From positions 7,068,001 through 7,132,000 of the forward strand of contig NZ_CP134609.1 of the NCBI RefSeq assembly GCF_031844705.1: a stretch of 64,000 nt of DNA. Reading direction: 5' to 3'. The stretch is from Streptomyces sp. ITFR-16. Lineage in GTDB: Bacteria; Actinomycetota; Actinomycetes; Streptomycetales; Streptomycetaceae. The translations under genes and the position numbers were made by a program. Numbering within the stretch: position 1 is the stretch's first letter; the number at the start of each line of letters is the position of its first letter. The notes under the pieces are model-generated. The model worked only from the letters and a program-made list of their open reading frames with translations, ran no database searches and was not told where the DNA came from. Below are positions 16,749-26,178 of the stretch, in pieces.

Positions 16749-16764
16749 GGGGCCGTTCGGTCCC
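16749..16764 (+). promoter_or_regulatory. Putative OsdR/DevR-type operator between nitroreductase and USP gene 2
   Basis: GGGGCCGTTCGGTCCC lies 107 bp from the nitroreductase start and 92 bp from the USP start. It is near-identical to the reverse complement of the site upstream of USP gene 1. One site could serve both divergent promoters. Confidence 0.6.
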
Positions 16765-16855
16765 CCCTCGACCCCCGGGCGGCCCCCGTCCGGCGCACAG
16801 TGCGGTGACACGCTGGGAACAAGCCCTCCGCCCTTCGGACGTACAGGGGAACACC

Positions 16856-17716
16856 ATGAGCAGCACCATGGATGACCAGGACGTCGTCGTCGGCATCGAC
16901 CCGGTCAAGGACTGGCACCTGCCACTTGCCTGGGCCACGGACGAGGCACACCGCCGCGGTCTCGGCCTGCGTCTCGTCCTGGTCGTACCGCCGCAGCACG
17001 ACGCCCAGCACGTGGACGACGCACCCCGCCACATGGCATCGGAGCGGGCCGGTGCGGAAGTCCTGGCGGCGGCGGTCGCCTGGGCGCACGCCCGGTGGCC
17101 CGACGTGGCCGCCACGACGCTGCTCCTCGGCGGGCGCCCGGGGCCGACGCTGGCACACCTGTCGAGGAGGGCGCGCATGCTGGTGCTCGGCTCACGGCAT
17201 CTGAGCCGTGCGGAGGAGTTCCTGTCCGCCGGGTCGTTGGCGGTGCCCGTCACCGCTCAGGCGTCCTGCCCGGTGGTCGTCGTCGCCGACGCGGAGCACA
17301 GCACGCAGCAGCCGTCGTACCTGGTCGTGGGGGTCGACGGGAGCGAGGCCGCGCAGGGCGCCCTGGCCCTGGCCTTCGAGGAGGCCGACCTGCGCGGCTG
17401 CGCCCTGCGTGTGGTCGCGGTGTGGCAGCCGCCGGTGTTCTCGTGGCGCAGGAGGGACCCGGACCTCGACGACGAGCGCCGGCTCCTGTCGGAGACGGTC
17501 GCCGGCTGGGCGGGGAAGTACCCCGACGTCCCGCTGCGACACGAGGTGGTGGCCGGACCGCCCGTCGAGGTCCTCGCCGATGCGGCGGAACACGCACTGG
17601 CCGTGGTGGTGGGACGCAGGGGGCAGGGCGGTTACAGCGGGATGCGCCTCGGCTCCGTCGTCCACGGCCTGCTGCACCGCGCGCACTGCCCCGTCATCAC
17701 GGTCCCCATGCGGTGA
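16856..17716 (+). CDS. Universal stress protein, tandem UspA domains
   Basis: 286 aa. Domain 1 lacks a clear GxxGxxxxxxxxxG loop (LGSRHLSRAEEFLSAGSLAVPV), whereas domain 2 has VGRRGQGGYSGMRLGSVVHGLL and CPVITVP, so nucleotide binding may be confined to the second domain. The start is ATG 16856 with AGGGGA at 16845-16850; ATG 16868 is an alternative. It is followed by the sensor kinase on the same strand, 144 bp downstream. Confidence 0.87.
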   Translation: MSSTMDDQDVVVGIDPVKDWHLPLAWATDEAHRRGLGLRLVLVVPPQHDAQHVDDAPRHMASERAGAEVLAAAVAWAHARWPDVAATTLLLGGRPGPTLAHLSRRARMLVLGSRHLSRAEEFLSAGSLAVPVTAQASCPVVVVADAEHSTQQPSYLVVGVDGSEAAQGALALAFEEADLRGCALRVVAVWQPPVFSWRRRDPDLDDERRLLSETVAGWAGKYPDVPLRHEVVAGPPVEVLADAAEHALAVVVGRRGQGGYSGMRLGSVVHGLLHRAHCPVITVPMR

Positions 17717-17860
17717 GGAGCGCGCCGCCGCGCCCGTACGGGGCACTTCCGGCACATGGCGTAACAGGCGCACGGCTCGACAGGAGCGGGTCGTGGGGCG
17801 GGCTTACGTTGGAAGCAGGCGTGGATGGGCCTGCCCCGCCTCAGTGCGTCGGAGGTGACC

Positions 17861-19621
17861 ATGGGCGGGGACAGCGAGGACGGCGGCGCGCGGGCGTCGG
17901 GGGACGGAACGGCCGCACTTCCGCGCCTGCGCCTCGATGAACTCCTCGAAGAGCTGCAGAGCCGGATCGACGAGGCCCGGGGGACGCGGGACCGGCTGAA
18001 CGGACTGCTCGAAGCCGTCATGTCCGTGGGCCGGGAACTCGACCTGGCGCAGGCACTGCGCGGGATCGTGGAGGCCGCCGTCACCCTGGTAGACGCGGAG
18101 TACGGGGCCCTGGGGGTGATCGGGAACGACGAGAAGCTCGCCGAGTTCCTTCCCGTCGGCATCAGCGACGAGGTACGCACCCGGATCGGCAGCCTTCCCT
18201 CCGGTCACGGAATCCTCGGCGAGCTGATCCGCCACCCGGCACCGCTGCGGCTGAAGGAGCTCTCGGAGCACCCCGCCTCGTACGGCTTCCCGCCCCACCA
18301 CCCGCCCATGCACTCCTTTCTCGGCGTGCCCATCCGGGTCCGCGACGAGGTCTTCGGGAATCTCTACCTGACCGAGAAGCGCGGAGCGCGGGACTTCGAC
18401 GACGAGGACGAGGCACTGGTCGCCACGCTGGCCGTGGCGGCCGGCATCGCCATCGAGAACGCCCGGCTCTACGAGGAGGGCCGGCGCAGACAGCGTTGGC
18501 TGGCGGCCAGCTCCGAATTCACGAGTGCGCTGCTCTCCGGCTCCGCCGAGTCCGAGGTGCTCGAAGGAATGCTGAGCCGGGCCATGGACATCGCCGGAGC
18601 CGATCTCGGGGCCTTCTACCTCGTCGGCCCGGACGGGGAGCTGACCGGCTCGCTCGCGCTGGGGGAGAAGGCCGATGAGCACCGGGGCATCGTGCTGCCG
18701 AGCGGCCGGGGGACATTGGCCGCCGCCGCACTCGCGGAGAACGGGCTCATCACCGTGACGGACATCGGGTCCGACGCGCGGATCGGGGCGCGGCCGGAGC
18801 GGTGGGAGGGCTTCGGACCCGCGGTGGCGATTCCCGTGGGAACCAAGGAGAGACTGAGCGGGGTCCTGGCCCTGGCCCGGAACAGGGACCGGCCGGTGTT
18901 CCCGGGCGCGGAGACCGCCGCGCTGCCGGGCTTCGCCGGCCAGGCCGCACTGGCCCTCGAACTGGCGGACCGCCGGCGGGACGCCGAGCAGATGAGCCTT
19001 CTGGAGGACCGCGACCGGATCGCGCGCGATCTGCACGACCTCGCGATCCAGCGGCTCTTCGCCACGGGGATGACTCTGCAGAGCACGCGCCCGTTCGTCG
19101 AGCACCCCGAGGCCGTGGAGCGGCTCAACCGCGCCATCGAGGACCTCGATGCCACCATCAAGATCATCCGTACCACCATCTTCGGTCTCCGGGAGCACAC
19201 GACGAAGGCCGGCGCCCCGAAGCTCAGATCCCGGGCCCTGCGGGCCGTGGAGGCCGTCACGCCCGCCCTGGGGTTCACGCCCGGCCTGCGGATGGAGGGG
19301 CTGATCGACACGGACGTGCCCGATCGGGTGGCCGATCAGGTGGTCGCGGTCATCGGGGAGGCGCCGAGCAACGTGGCCCGCCACGCCCGGGCGCGGCGGG
19401 CGGAGGCGGCGGTGGTCGCCGACGGCGGGGAGCTGGTGGTGACGGTGACCGACGACGGCGTCGGGCTGCCGCCGGAGGGGAACCACCACCGCGGCGGTCT
19501 GCGGAATCTGGCGGAGCGTGCCCGAGGGCTGGGCGGCACCCTGTCCGTCGGTGCGCGGCGGGACGTGCGCGGCGGCACCGTGCTGGAGTGGCGGGTGCCG
19601 CTGGCCCCCGGCGACGACTGA
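17861..19621 (+). CDS. GAF-domain sensor histidine kinase, DevS/OsdK-like
   Basis: 586 aa with two GAF domains (about 50-200 and 225-375), a HisKA_3 dimerisation domain with the phospho-acceptor His in DRIARDLHDLAIQRLF (about residue 392), and a C-terminal ATPase domain (VTDDGVGLPPEG). The first GAF holds the HHPPMHSFLGVPIRVRDEVFGNLYLTEK-type block seen in DevS/DosT, which sense O2, NO or redox through heme; heme binding here is inferred. The start ATG 17861 has GGAGGTG just upstream. It converges on the response-regulator gene, its likely partner, as in the OsdK-OsdR system of S. coelicolor. Confidence 0.88.
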   Translation: MGGDSEDGGARASGDGTAALPRLRLDELLEELQSRIDEARGTRDRLNGLLEAVMSVGRELDLAQALRGIVEAAVTLVDAEYGALGVIGNDEKLAEFLPVGISDEVRTRIGSLPSGHGILGELIRHPAPLRLKELSEHPASYGFPPHHPPMHSFLGVPIRVRDEVFGNLYLTEKRGARDFDDEDEALVATLAVAAGIAIENARLYEEGRRRQRWLAASSEFTSALLSGSAESEVLEGMLSRAMDIAGADLGAFYLVGPDGELTGSLALGEKADEHRGIVLPSGRGTLAAAALAENGLITVTDIGSDARIGARPERWEGFGPAVAIPVGTKERLSGVLALARNRDRPVFPGAETAALPGFAGQAALALELADRRRDAEQMSLLEDRDRIARDLHDLAIQRLFATGMTLQSTRPFVEHPEAVERLNRAIEDLDATIKIIRTTIFGLREHTTKAGAPKLRSRALRAVEAVTPALGFTPGLRMEGLIDTDVPDRVADQVVAVIGEAPSNVARHARARRAEAAVVADGGELVVTVTDDGVGLPPEGNHHRGGLRNLAERARGLGGTLSVGARRDVRGGTVLEWRVPLAPGDD

Positions 19622-19644
19622 ACGCCCCTCACCGAACGGGGCCC

Positions 19645-19658
19645 GGGCGGAGCCGCCC
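19645..19658. terminator. GC hairpin between convergent kinase and regulator genes
   Basis: GGGCGG-AG-CCGCCC forms a 6-bp stem in the 39-bp gap between the two stop codons. It could end transcription from both sides. There is no U-tract, and the loop is very small, so it is a weak call. Confidence 0.35.
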
Positions 19659-19660
19659 CC

Positions 19661-20350
19661 TCAGGTGTCGTGATGCGGGTGCTCCCGCGCCTCCGCCGCG
19701 ATGACGGCCGCCTGGACGCGGCGTTCCACGCCGAGCTTCCCGAGCAGCCGCGAGATGTGGTTCTTGACCGTCTTCTCCGACAGATACAGCCGCTTGGCGA
19801 TCTGCCGGTTGGTGAGGCCCTCCCCGATCAGGTCGAGAACGGCGTGCTCCCGTTCGGACAGCACGGCAAGCCGCTCGTCCTCCGGGTGGGCGTCCGCCCC
19901 GGGACCGCGTACGGAACGCATCAGCCGGGCCGTCGTCGCGGGGTCCAGCATCGACTGGCCCCGCGCCACCGTGCGCACGGCGGACACCAGGTCGGAGCCG
20001 TTGATCTGCTTGAGTACGTATCCGGCCGCCCCCGCCATGACCGCATCGAGCAGGGCGTCCTCGTCGTCGAAGGACGTCAGCATCAGGCACGCCAGGTCCG
20101 GCATCCGCGAGCGCAGTTCCCGGCACACCGTGATGCCGTCGCCGTCGGGCAGCCGGACGTCCAGCACGGCCACATCGGGCTTGAGCGCGGGCCCCCGGGC
20201 CAGCGCCTGCGCGGCCGTGGCCGCCTCGCCCACCACCTCGATACCGGGCTCGGCGCCCAGAAGGTCCCGCAGCCCCCGCCGCACCACTTCGTGATCGTCG
20301 AGCAGGAAGACGCGGATCGGGGCATCCGAGGCGGTCGGAGTTTCGGACAT
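19661..20350 (-). CDS. NarL/LuxR-family response regulator, DevR/OsdR-like
   Basis: 229 aa. The receiver domain (about 10-128) has the acidic pair in FLLDDHEVV, the phospho-acceptor Asp in VAVLDVRLPDGDG and Lys in YVLKQI. The LuxR helix-turn-helix is LSEREHAVLDLIGEGLTNRQ through KNHISRLLGKL. The GLTNRQIAKRLYLSEKTVKNH region closely follows DevR/DosR. It converges with the sensor kinase and likely binds the palindromic sites near the USP and nitroreductase genes. The start is ATG 20350; the ribosome site is weak (GAGGGACC). Confidence 0.88.
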   Translation of the reverse strand: MSETPTASDAPIRVFLLDDHEVVRRGLRDLLGAEPGIEVVGEAATAAQALARGPALKPDVAVLDVRLPDGDGITVCRELRSRMPDLACLMLTSFDDEDALLDAVMAGAAGYVLKQINGSDLVSAVRTVARGQSMLDPATTARLMRSVRGPGADAHPEDERLAVLSEREHAVLDLIGEGLTNRQIAKRLYLSEKTVKNHISRLLGKLGVERRVQAAVIAAEAREHPHHDT

Positions 20351-20695
20351 GTGCGGTCCCTCGCGTGCGTCGGCTCTCGGCCCCTCCTCTCGGCATTGTC
20401 TCAAGGACGGGGCCGACGCACCCGGCGAAGCCATGGCCTTGCGGGTGGGGGGCGTCCGTCCACTGGTGCGACCGTGCTCAAGTGCTCCCCCAGCGGCAGG
20501 GGCGATCAGCGGATCTCGCGGGCGGCCGGCGCCACGCTCATGACCGTCGACGCCGTTGACGCCGTCGACCCGAGGGCTGGAACCTGATCCGTGGCGCGGG
20601 TGAGCGCGTGGCGGGCCCCGGTGTACCGGCCCATTGCTTCACACGCGTAGCGCTGGGCCTGGCCCATTTTCGTCCGCGAGCACGGCCCCGCCCGG
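20351..20695. other. Upstream region of the response-regulator gene
   Basis: 345 bp between the response-regulator start and the stop of the WD40 gene. It contains short direct repeats of GACGCCGT near 20548-20570. No convincing gene or copy of the GGGGCCSTTCGGTCCC motif was seen. It should hold the regulator's promoter. Confidence 0.5.
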
Positions 20696-23134
20696 CTACC
20701 GTGCGTCGTCGCGTATCTGCACCCTTGAGTTGACATGCCTCTCGGCCGACGGTGGCGGTGAGCCAGGGCCTTGAGGCGACGGCTGTCGAAAGCGTCCTGC
20801 CCACAGCCGTATGTTCCCGTCGCTTCCGCCCGATGCGAGGAAGTGGCCGTCGGGGGAGAACGCGACGGAATGAATCCGGCCGTCGCGGACGTCCAGATGT
20901 TCTCCGACAGGGCGTCGGGTCAGCGCGTTCCACAGGCGGACGGTTCCGTCGTGGCCGGCGGTGGCGAGCAGACGTCCGTCGGGAGAGAACGCGACCGAGG
21001 CGATTGGACCGGTGTGGCCGGTGAGGGGCTCACGGACCGGGGTGCCGGTCATGGTTTCCCACAGCCGGACGGTTCCGTCCTGATCGCCGGTCGCGAGGAG
21101 ATGCCCCTCGGGAGAGAACGCCAGGGATGTCACGCCCGCGCTGTCCGTGCGGCCGCTCATGGGGGAACCGACCGGGAGGCGCCCGGCAGGGTCCCACAGT
21201 CGGACCGTTCCGTCGTGGCTGCCGGTGGCGAGGAGACGTCCGTCGGGGGAGAACGCCACGCCTGCGACGCTGTCGGTGTGGCCGGTGAGGGGGCCACCGA
21301 GGGCGGCGCCGGTCGCGGTGGCCCAGAGCTGGGGGTCGTGGCTGCCGGTGGCGAGGAGACGACCGTCGGGCGAGAACGCCACGGACAGACAGGACCCGTG
21401 GTCCCCGTCAAAAGCGGTGAGCCGATCGCCGATCTGGAGGCGGGTGTCGACGTCCCACAGGCGGACGGACTCGTCGTCACTGGCCGTGGCGACGAGGCGG
21501 CCGTCCGGGGAGAACGCCACCGCGTGGATCCTGTCGGCGTGGCCGGAGAGGGGCGTGCCGACGGGGAGACGGGTGATGGGGTTCCACAGGCGGACGGTTC
21601 CGTCGTGGCCGGCGGTGGCGAGCAGACGGCTGTCGGCGGAGAACGCCACCGAGTGGACCGGACCCTCGTGCCTGCCGTGAACGGCGGGCAGCGGGACGGG
21701 ATATCCGGTTGCGACAGCGTGCTCGACCGCCCGCAGCGCCGCGGTGGACACGGCGACGGGTTCCGGAGCGCTCGGCTCACCGCGCCGGTGGACGCGCACG
21801 GTGCTGTCGTGGCTCGCAGTGGCGAGCATGCTGCCGTCGGGGGAGAAGGCCACCGACCAGACCTGGTCGGTGTGGCCGGTGAGAGGTTCGCCGACCGGCG
21901 CCCCGGTTGCGGGGTCCCACAGCCGTACGGTCCGGTCCCGACTGGAGCTGGCGAGTAATTGTCCGTCGGGGGAGAACGCCACGGAGAAGACCGGGCCGGT
22001 ATGGCCGGCGAGTGGGGCAAGGGCTTCGGTGCCGGTGATCGGACTCCACACCCGTACGGTCCCGTCGGAGCCGGCCGTGGCCAGGAGTTGCCCGGCGGGT
22101 GAGAACGCCACCGACTCGACGTCGTCGGTATGGCCGATGAGAGGTCTTCCGACGAGCGCGCCCGTGACGGGGTCCCACAGGCGCACGGTCTTGTCGCGGC
22201 TCGCTGTGGCGAGCAGGTTGCCGTCGGGGGAGAACGCCGTCGACCAGACGGGATCACCGTGGCCGGTGAGCGGACCGCCGAGTGGGGTGCGCGTGGTCGC
22301 GTCCCAGAACCGCACGGTCTCGTCCGCGCCGGCGGTGGCGAGCAGGCCGCCGTCGGGGGAGAAGGCCACCGACCAGACCTCGTCGCTGTGACCGGTGAGC
22401 GGTTCACCGGCGGTGGCCCCGGACGCGGTGTCCCACAGGCGCACCGTGTGGTCGGCGCTCGCGGTCGCCAGCAGCCTTCCGTCGGGTGAGAACGCCACGC
22501 ACGCGACCCCCTCGGTGTGGCCGGCGAGAGCGTCACCGACCGGAGCTCCGGACGCGGCCTCCCACAGCCGTACGGTGTTGTCCGCGCTCCCTGTGGCGAT
22601 CAGCAGCCCGTCCGGGGAGAACGCCACCGACACCACCGGACCCGAGTGCGCCACAGGAGCGTAGGCAAGAGCGAAAGGGGACGAGGGGGCCGCCGTACGA
22701 GAGGTCCGCTGCGGCTCGCTCATCGGTTCCCGCCGCATGGCACCTGACCGGCGTCGGGTCGGCCGTGCCGAGGCCACGGCGACCCACCTCGCCCGCCAAG
22801 GCTCCAGAGCAGGTGATCTGCGGTCGGGCGGCGAGCACTCCTGCCCGTACTCGTCCCAGGACAGCAGCGTGCGGACGAGCAGCATGACCCTGTCCACGCT
22901 CACGTACTTCCCGCCGAACGCGGCGCTCTGAGTGGCGATCGGCAGCGCGGCGTGCTCCTGGGCGAACAGCTTCCGCGCCCGGGCCTCGATGGCACGCAGC
23001 GACGGATTGCCCCGCTCCACCCTCAGTCGGGACAGGTGGAGAGCCTGGTTCTCCAACGCCTCCTGATACACGCTCGCCCGGTCGTCCGCGTCGACGTGTT
23101 CCGCCACAGGCTCCGCCCCCTCGTGCTGCGCCAC
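20696..23134 (-). CDS. 14-repeat WD40 protein with HTH-like N-terminus
   Basis: About 812 aa if started at GTG 23134; the start is uncertain because no strong ribosome site is visible and the frame is open further upstream. Residues 1-125 resemble the N-terminal region of Streptomyces XRE-like proteins (SRLRVERGNPSLRAIEARAR, then VDRVMLLVRTLLSWDEYG). After a short linker come 14 WD40 repeats with the recurring VAFSPDGRLLATxSxDxTVRLW pattern, enough for two seven-bladed propellers. Blades 7 and 10 are imperfect (VRVHRRGE; a shortened HDPQLWATATG). There is no signal or TM segment. It probably acts as a cytoplasmic scaffold; the partner is unknown. Confidence 0.8.
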   Translation of the reverse strand: MAQHEGAEPVAEHVDADDRASVYQEALENQALHLSRLRVERGNPSLRAIEARARKLFAQEHAALPIATQSAAFGGKYVSVDRVMLLVRTLLSWDEYGQECSPPDRRSPALEPWRARWVAVASARPTRRRSGAMRREPMSEPQRTSRTAAPSSPFALAYAPVAHSGPVVSVAFSPDGLLIATGSADNTVRLWEAASGAPVGDALAGHTEGVACVAFSPDGRLLATASADHTVRLWDTASGATAGEPLTGHSDEVWSVAFSPDGGLLATAGADETVRFWDATTRTPLGGPLTGHGDPVWSTAFSPDGNLLATASRDKTVRLWDPVTGALVGRPLIGHTDDVESVAFSPAGQLLATAGSDGTVRVWSPITGTEALAPLAGHTGPVFSVAFSPDGQLLASSSRDRTVRLWDPATGAPVGEPLTGHTDQVWSVAFSPDGSMLATASHDSTVRVHRRGEPSAPEPVAVSTAALRAVEHAVATGYPVPLPAVHGRHEGPVHSVAFSADSRLLATAGHDGTVRLWNPITRLPVGTPLSGHADRIHAVAFSPDGRLVATASDDESVRLWDVDTRLQIGDRLTAFDGDHGSCLSVAFSPDGRLLATGSHDPQLWATATGAALGGPLTGHTDSVAGVAFSPDGRLLATGSHDGTVRLWDPAGRLPVGSPMSGRTDSAGVTSLAFSPEGHLLATGDQDGTVRLWETMTGTPVREPLTGHTGPIASVAFSPDGRLLATAGHDGTVRLWNALTRRPVGEHLDVRDGRIHSVAFSPDGHFLASGGSDGNIRLWAGRFRQPSPQGPGSPPPSAERHVNSRVQIRDDAR

Positions 23135-23328
23135 ATCATCTGCAGCGTAGGGGCCTGTCCGACCGAACAGCACCGAACTTGACGGAACATGACGGGGCCA
23201 CGTGCACGGGGACGTGGCCGTTTGGCCGAACAGCCGTTGTGTACGGGCGCACTCCACGAGTGATCGGCGTTCACCGGAACCGTTCGATCCCTGAGCGTCA
23301 CAGCGGTGAACGGGGCCAGGGTCGAGGC

Positions 23329-23514
23329 ATGACCACTCCACCCGACACCTTCCTGTCCCTGCACGCCGCCGTCGTACTCCTGGCCGCTGTCGTCATCGGC
23401 CTGGTCATCGGCTGCCTGTCCGTCCTCGCCGGCGTCCCGGTCGCGGCGGCCGCCATCGCGGGCGTCTCCGGCGCCGGCGGGAGCGTCCCGGTCCTGCACG
23501 GCCTCATCGGATAG
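23329..23514 (+). CDS. Small hydrophobic membrane protein
   Basis: 61 aa from ATG 23329, with two predicted membrane helices (about 11-33 and 35-58) rich in Ala, Val and Gly and ending GGSVPVLHGLIG. Short proteins of this kind recur in Streptomyces genomes as conserved hypotheticals. It is divergent from the WD40 gene. Confidence 0.6.
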   Translation: MTTPPDTFLSLHAAVVLLAAVVIGLVIGCLSVLAGVPVAAAAIAGVSGAGGSVPVLHGLIG

Positions 23515-23768
23515 GCGCCCGCTTCCACGTTCCCCCACCCGCCGACAGCACCGATCGAAAGTGCCGCGCCCTGCCTCCTTCGGTCACGAGCGCGGGCCGG
23601 GCCACCGCCGCGGCGCGGTCGGACGCACCCCTTTGGATTGCGGCTTCTTCCGGGGCGTGAGTGAAATCCCGGTCGGAAAAGCGCCAGCAATTCGGTCGAT
23701 GCCCCGATCGGCGGGACGGGGGAAACGTCCGGGAGCAGGCGCTCCGGGTGAATCGCACGCCCCGCACA
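23515..23768. other. Intergenic stretch before a WD40 remnant
   Basis: About 250 bp with slightly lower GC around 23630-23700. I see no gene in it. Together with the following remnant it separates the small membrane protein from the lectin gene. Confidence 0.4.
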
Positions 23769-23909
23769 ACCGAGGTCGATGGCCGCTTCAGCCCGAACGG
23801 CCGGGTGCTCGCCGTCGGTGGTCACACCATCCACAACGGCGACGCCGGTTCCGGTGGATTCGTCGACCTGTGGAGCCTGACCAGCCCCAGCCACCCGGTG
23901 CTGCTCGGC
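23769..23909 (+). pseudogene. WD40-repeat gene remnant
   Basis: A short in-frame stretch reads FSPNGRVLAVGGHTIHNGD followed by VDLWSLTSPSHPVLLG. This is one propeller blade of the kind found in large actinobacterial NTPase-WD40 proteins (pattern LWxLTDPxxPxxLG). No start, no further blades and no stop-bounded gene surround it, so it is a fossil of a lost gene rather than part of the WD40 gene on the opposite strand, whose blades have a different consensus. Confidence 0.5.
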
Positions 23910-23967
23910 TTGGCCGGTGGCTGTCGCGCCCGCACACTGCGTTGAGGGATGCGGGGCGGGCCGGGGC

Positions 23968-24483
23968 TCAGGAGACCCAGTTCCACCGGGTGTTGCTGCC
24001 GTGGTTGCCGTAGCAGGCGGGCCAGCTGTCGCCGCCCGCGTAGTGGCCTACGTAGCAGGCGGGACTGGCGGAGCCGATCGGGTAGTTGGAGGTCACGCCG
24101 GTGTTGAACTTCTGCCCGTACGGCTTGTTCGCGCACCGCGCGGTGTAGACACCCCGGGCGAAGTCGCCCGAAGGCGTCTTCTGGACGCTCAGGCAGATGC
24201 CGGTGTCGTGCGTCGAGGCGGTCATGACGATGGTGCCGCCGCTGATGTAGCCCCACCACTGGTTCACGTCGTTGCGGTTGCAGGTGACCATCGTGACGTC
24301 GTAGGCCCGGTTGTCGTCGGGGTACGCGGCGCGGCTGCTGTTCCCCTTCATGCACTTGCCGGTGGCGACGTTCTTGAGCATGTACGACACACCGCTGGCC
24401 GAGGCGGGCTGTGCGGTGCCGAGCGTGGCCACGGCCGCGGTACAGGCGAGTGCGGCGAGGGTGGCGGCGAAAGCGCGGTGCAT
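23968..24483 (-). CDS. Secreted ricin-type lectin-like protein
   Basis: 171 aa with a Sec signal peptide (MHRAF, then a hydrophobic Ala-rich core, cleavage after QPASASG, about residue 30). The mature part has six or more Cys residues and blocks such as NVATGKCMKGN, NQWWGY and GICLSVQK that resemble the QxW/beta-trefoil (ricin B) fold, although the QxW repeats are degenerate. Such proteins bind sugars outside the cell. It is monocistronic. Confidence 0.65.
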   Translation of the reverse strand: MHRAFAATLAALACTAAVATLGTAQPASASGVSYMLKNVATGKCMKGNSSRAAYPDDNRAYDVTMVTCNRNDVNQWWGYISGGTIVMTASTHDTGICLSVQKTPSGDFARGVYTARCANKPYGQKFNTGVTSNYPIGSASPACYVGHYAGGDSWPACYGNHGSNTRWNWVS

Positions 24484-24601
24484 GGGTGATCCTTCCGGAC
24501 GGAACCCGCCCCCGCCCGGGTGGCGGGGGCGTACTGCCGGATAGGAGCGGTGCGGGCGCGGAAGTGTGACACGCGACGGCCGGCTACGCGGTCCCGAGGT
24601 G

Positions 24602-26110
24602 TCAGTGCTCGCAGAGGGAGAACTCTCGCTCGTACAGCTGCTCGTTGTGCTCGTCGATGAAGAACTTGCGCTCCCGCATGAGCTGTTCGCGATAGTCCCT
24701 GGCCTGTTCGAGCGTCATGGTCGAGGTGTCGGCCCACGGCTGCTGCGGCGGCACATCGGATGTCGAGACGATCTCTTCCGACGGGTCGACCAGGAAGAAC
24801 GCGAGGATCTTCCGATGTCCCGGACGGCCGGGGTCCGCGAGGCGGAACGGTCCGACGCGGTGTTGCAGGATGTTCGGGAAGGCCAGGCAGCGGCCGGCCG
24901 GGGTGGACGCCGACCCCAGCAGCTGGTTCAGCGCGTCCTCGTCCTCCAGACCGTAGACCTCGCGCACACCGTTGTCGTCGTTCTGTTCGTAGTGCGGGTC
25001 GTCGAGGGCCGCGCGGAAGCTCAGCCGGCTCTCGGTGATGTTCTCGTTGTCCCAGTAGTAGATGCCGGTCGAGACGATCCGCTCGTTCAGCATCCCCTCG
25101 ACATGCCAGGAACCGCCCGCGTACTCGGGCTTGTCCGGGGTGAGGTGGATCGTGGCGAGCTTGACGATGACCTGGAGGCGGCGGCCGCACAGGCCGACCC
25201 GCGCGGATGCGCCGGGCAGCTCGGGCGGGGTGAAGGCCGGTGCGTCCGGGACGACCGGGCGGCGGTCCTCCCACCAGGCGTCGTGCGCCACCTCCCACGC
25301 CTGGCGGGCTTCCTTGAAGGCCTCGTCGGAGCTGTAGGAGGACTTGTTCGGATACTCCGGTTCCGAGTCGTACCAGCCGTAGGGGTCGGCCTTGATCCGC
25401 AGCGGCCGGGGATGCCGGAGATCGGTGAGGACGTTCTCCAGCAGCGGGCGCATGCGGGCGAACAAGTCCGGCAGGACGGAGGCCAGTTCGTGATGGGTTT
25501 CCGGGTGGACGTTGTTGACGTACGAACGGAAGACGGCCTCGCCGTCGGCGCTGATGTCGACGTCCGTGGGCAGCCACTGGAACTTCTCCGAGAACTCGTA
25601 CGCCCAGTAGCGGTCCGTGGGGTTCTGCCAGGCCCGCTCGGGGCCGCCGCTCGCCTCCCTCACCAGACAGAACAGTGAGGGGTGCACCAGATCCAGTACC
25701 TGGCCGTCGGACCCGGGATGCCAGTCCTTCTCAGTCTCGGGGACCTCTTCCAGCACCCGCACCGCGTCGCACAGCCGGGACCTGAGCTCGTCGTCGATCA
25801 AGATGTCCGACTGCCACACACCGTCGACCGCGGACACCTCGACGCCGGTTCGCGCGTCCCGCAGCGCCGCGTAGTGCGCGAGCTCGGCGAGAACGTAGTG
25901 AACCTGCGCTTCGGTGAGCCCCTGGGCAACCGCCTCCCGTGTCCACCTGGCGACGATGCCGGCGTCGTTCATCTTGTCGAACCACCCCGGCTTCGACCGG
26001 ATGTGTGAGCTGCACCGCGTCATCTCCAGCTCACGCAGCGTCCGGGGTGTCGCGAACGCTATGGAACGGGCAGTCTGAAAGGGCAGCGGGAAGGGAGACA
26101 GGCCGGTCAC
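24602..26110 (-). CDS. DUF4246 domain protein
   Basis: 502 aa. The central-to-C-terminal region has the DUF4246 pattern (VIVKLATIHLTPDKPEYAGG, SWHVEG, ERIVSTGIYYWDNENITE, FPNILQHRVGPF). The WHVEG and LQHRV blocks look like the His/Asp-type metal ligands of a double-stranded beta-helix dioxygenase, so an Fe(II)/2-oxoglutarate enzyme is plausible but unproven. DUF4246 proteins are frequent in fungi and sporadic in actinomycetes. It is 68 bp from the TauD-like gene on the same strand and may share its transcript. Confidence 0.75.
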   Translation of the reverse strand: MTGLSPFPLPFQTARSIAFATPRTLRELEMTRCSSHIRSKPGWFDKMNDAGIVARWTREAVAQGLTEAQVHYVLAELAHYAALRDARTGVEVSAVDGVWQSDILIDDELRSRLCDAVRVLEEVPETEKDWHPGSDGQVLDLVHPSLFCLVREASGGPERAWQNPTDRYWAYEFSEKFQWLPTDVDISADGEAVFRSYVNNVHPETHHELASVLPDLFARMRPLLENVLTDLRHPRPLRIKADPYGWYDSEPEYPNKSSYSSDEAFKEARQAWEVAHDAWWEDRRPVVPDAPAFTPPELPGASARVGLCGRRLQVIVKLATIHLTPDKPEYAGGSWHVEGMLNERIVSTGIYYWDNENITESRLSFRAALDDPHYEQNDDNGVREVYGLEDEDALNQLLGSASTPAGRCLAFPNILQHRVGPFRLADPGRPGHRKILAFFLVDPSEEIVSTSDVPPQQPWADTSTMTLEQARDYREQLMRERKFFIDEHNEQLYEREFSLCEH

Positions 26111-26178
26111 TTCTCTTGATCCTCACAGTCGGTGTGCGGTGGCCGGAAGACTACGTCAGCCGACTGACACCGCACCCC

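Noticed and set aside
20750..22640. Regularly spaced DNA repeats of about 126 bp
   Set aside because: They are the coding units of WD40 blades in one reading frame, not a CRISPR or satellite repeat.
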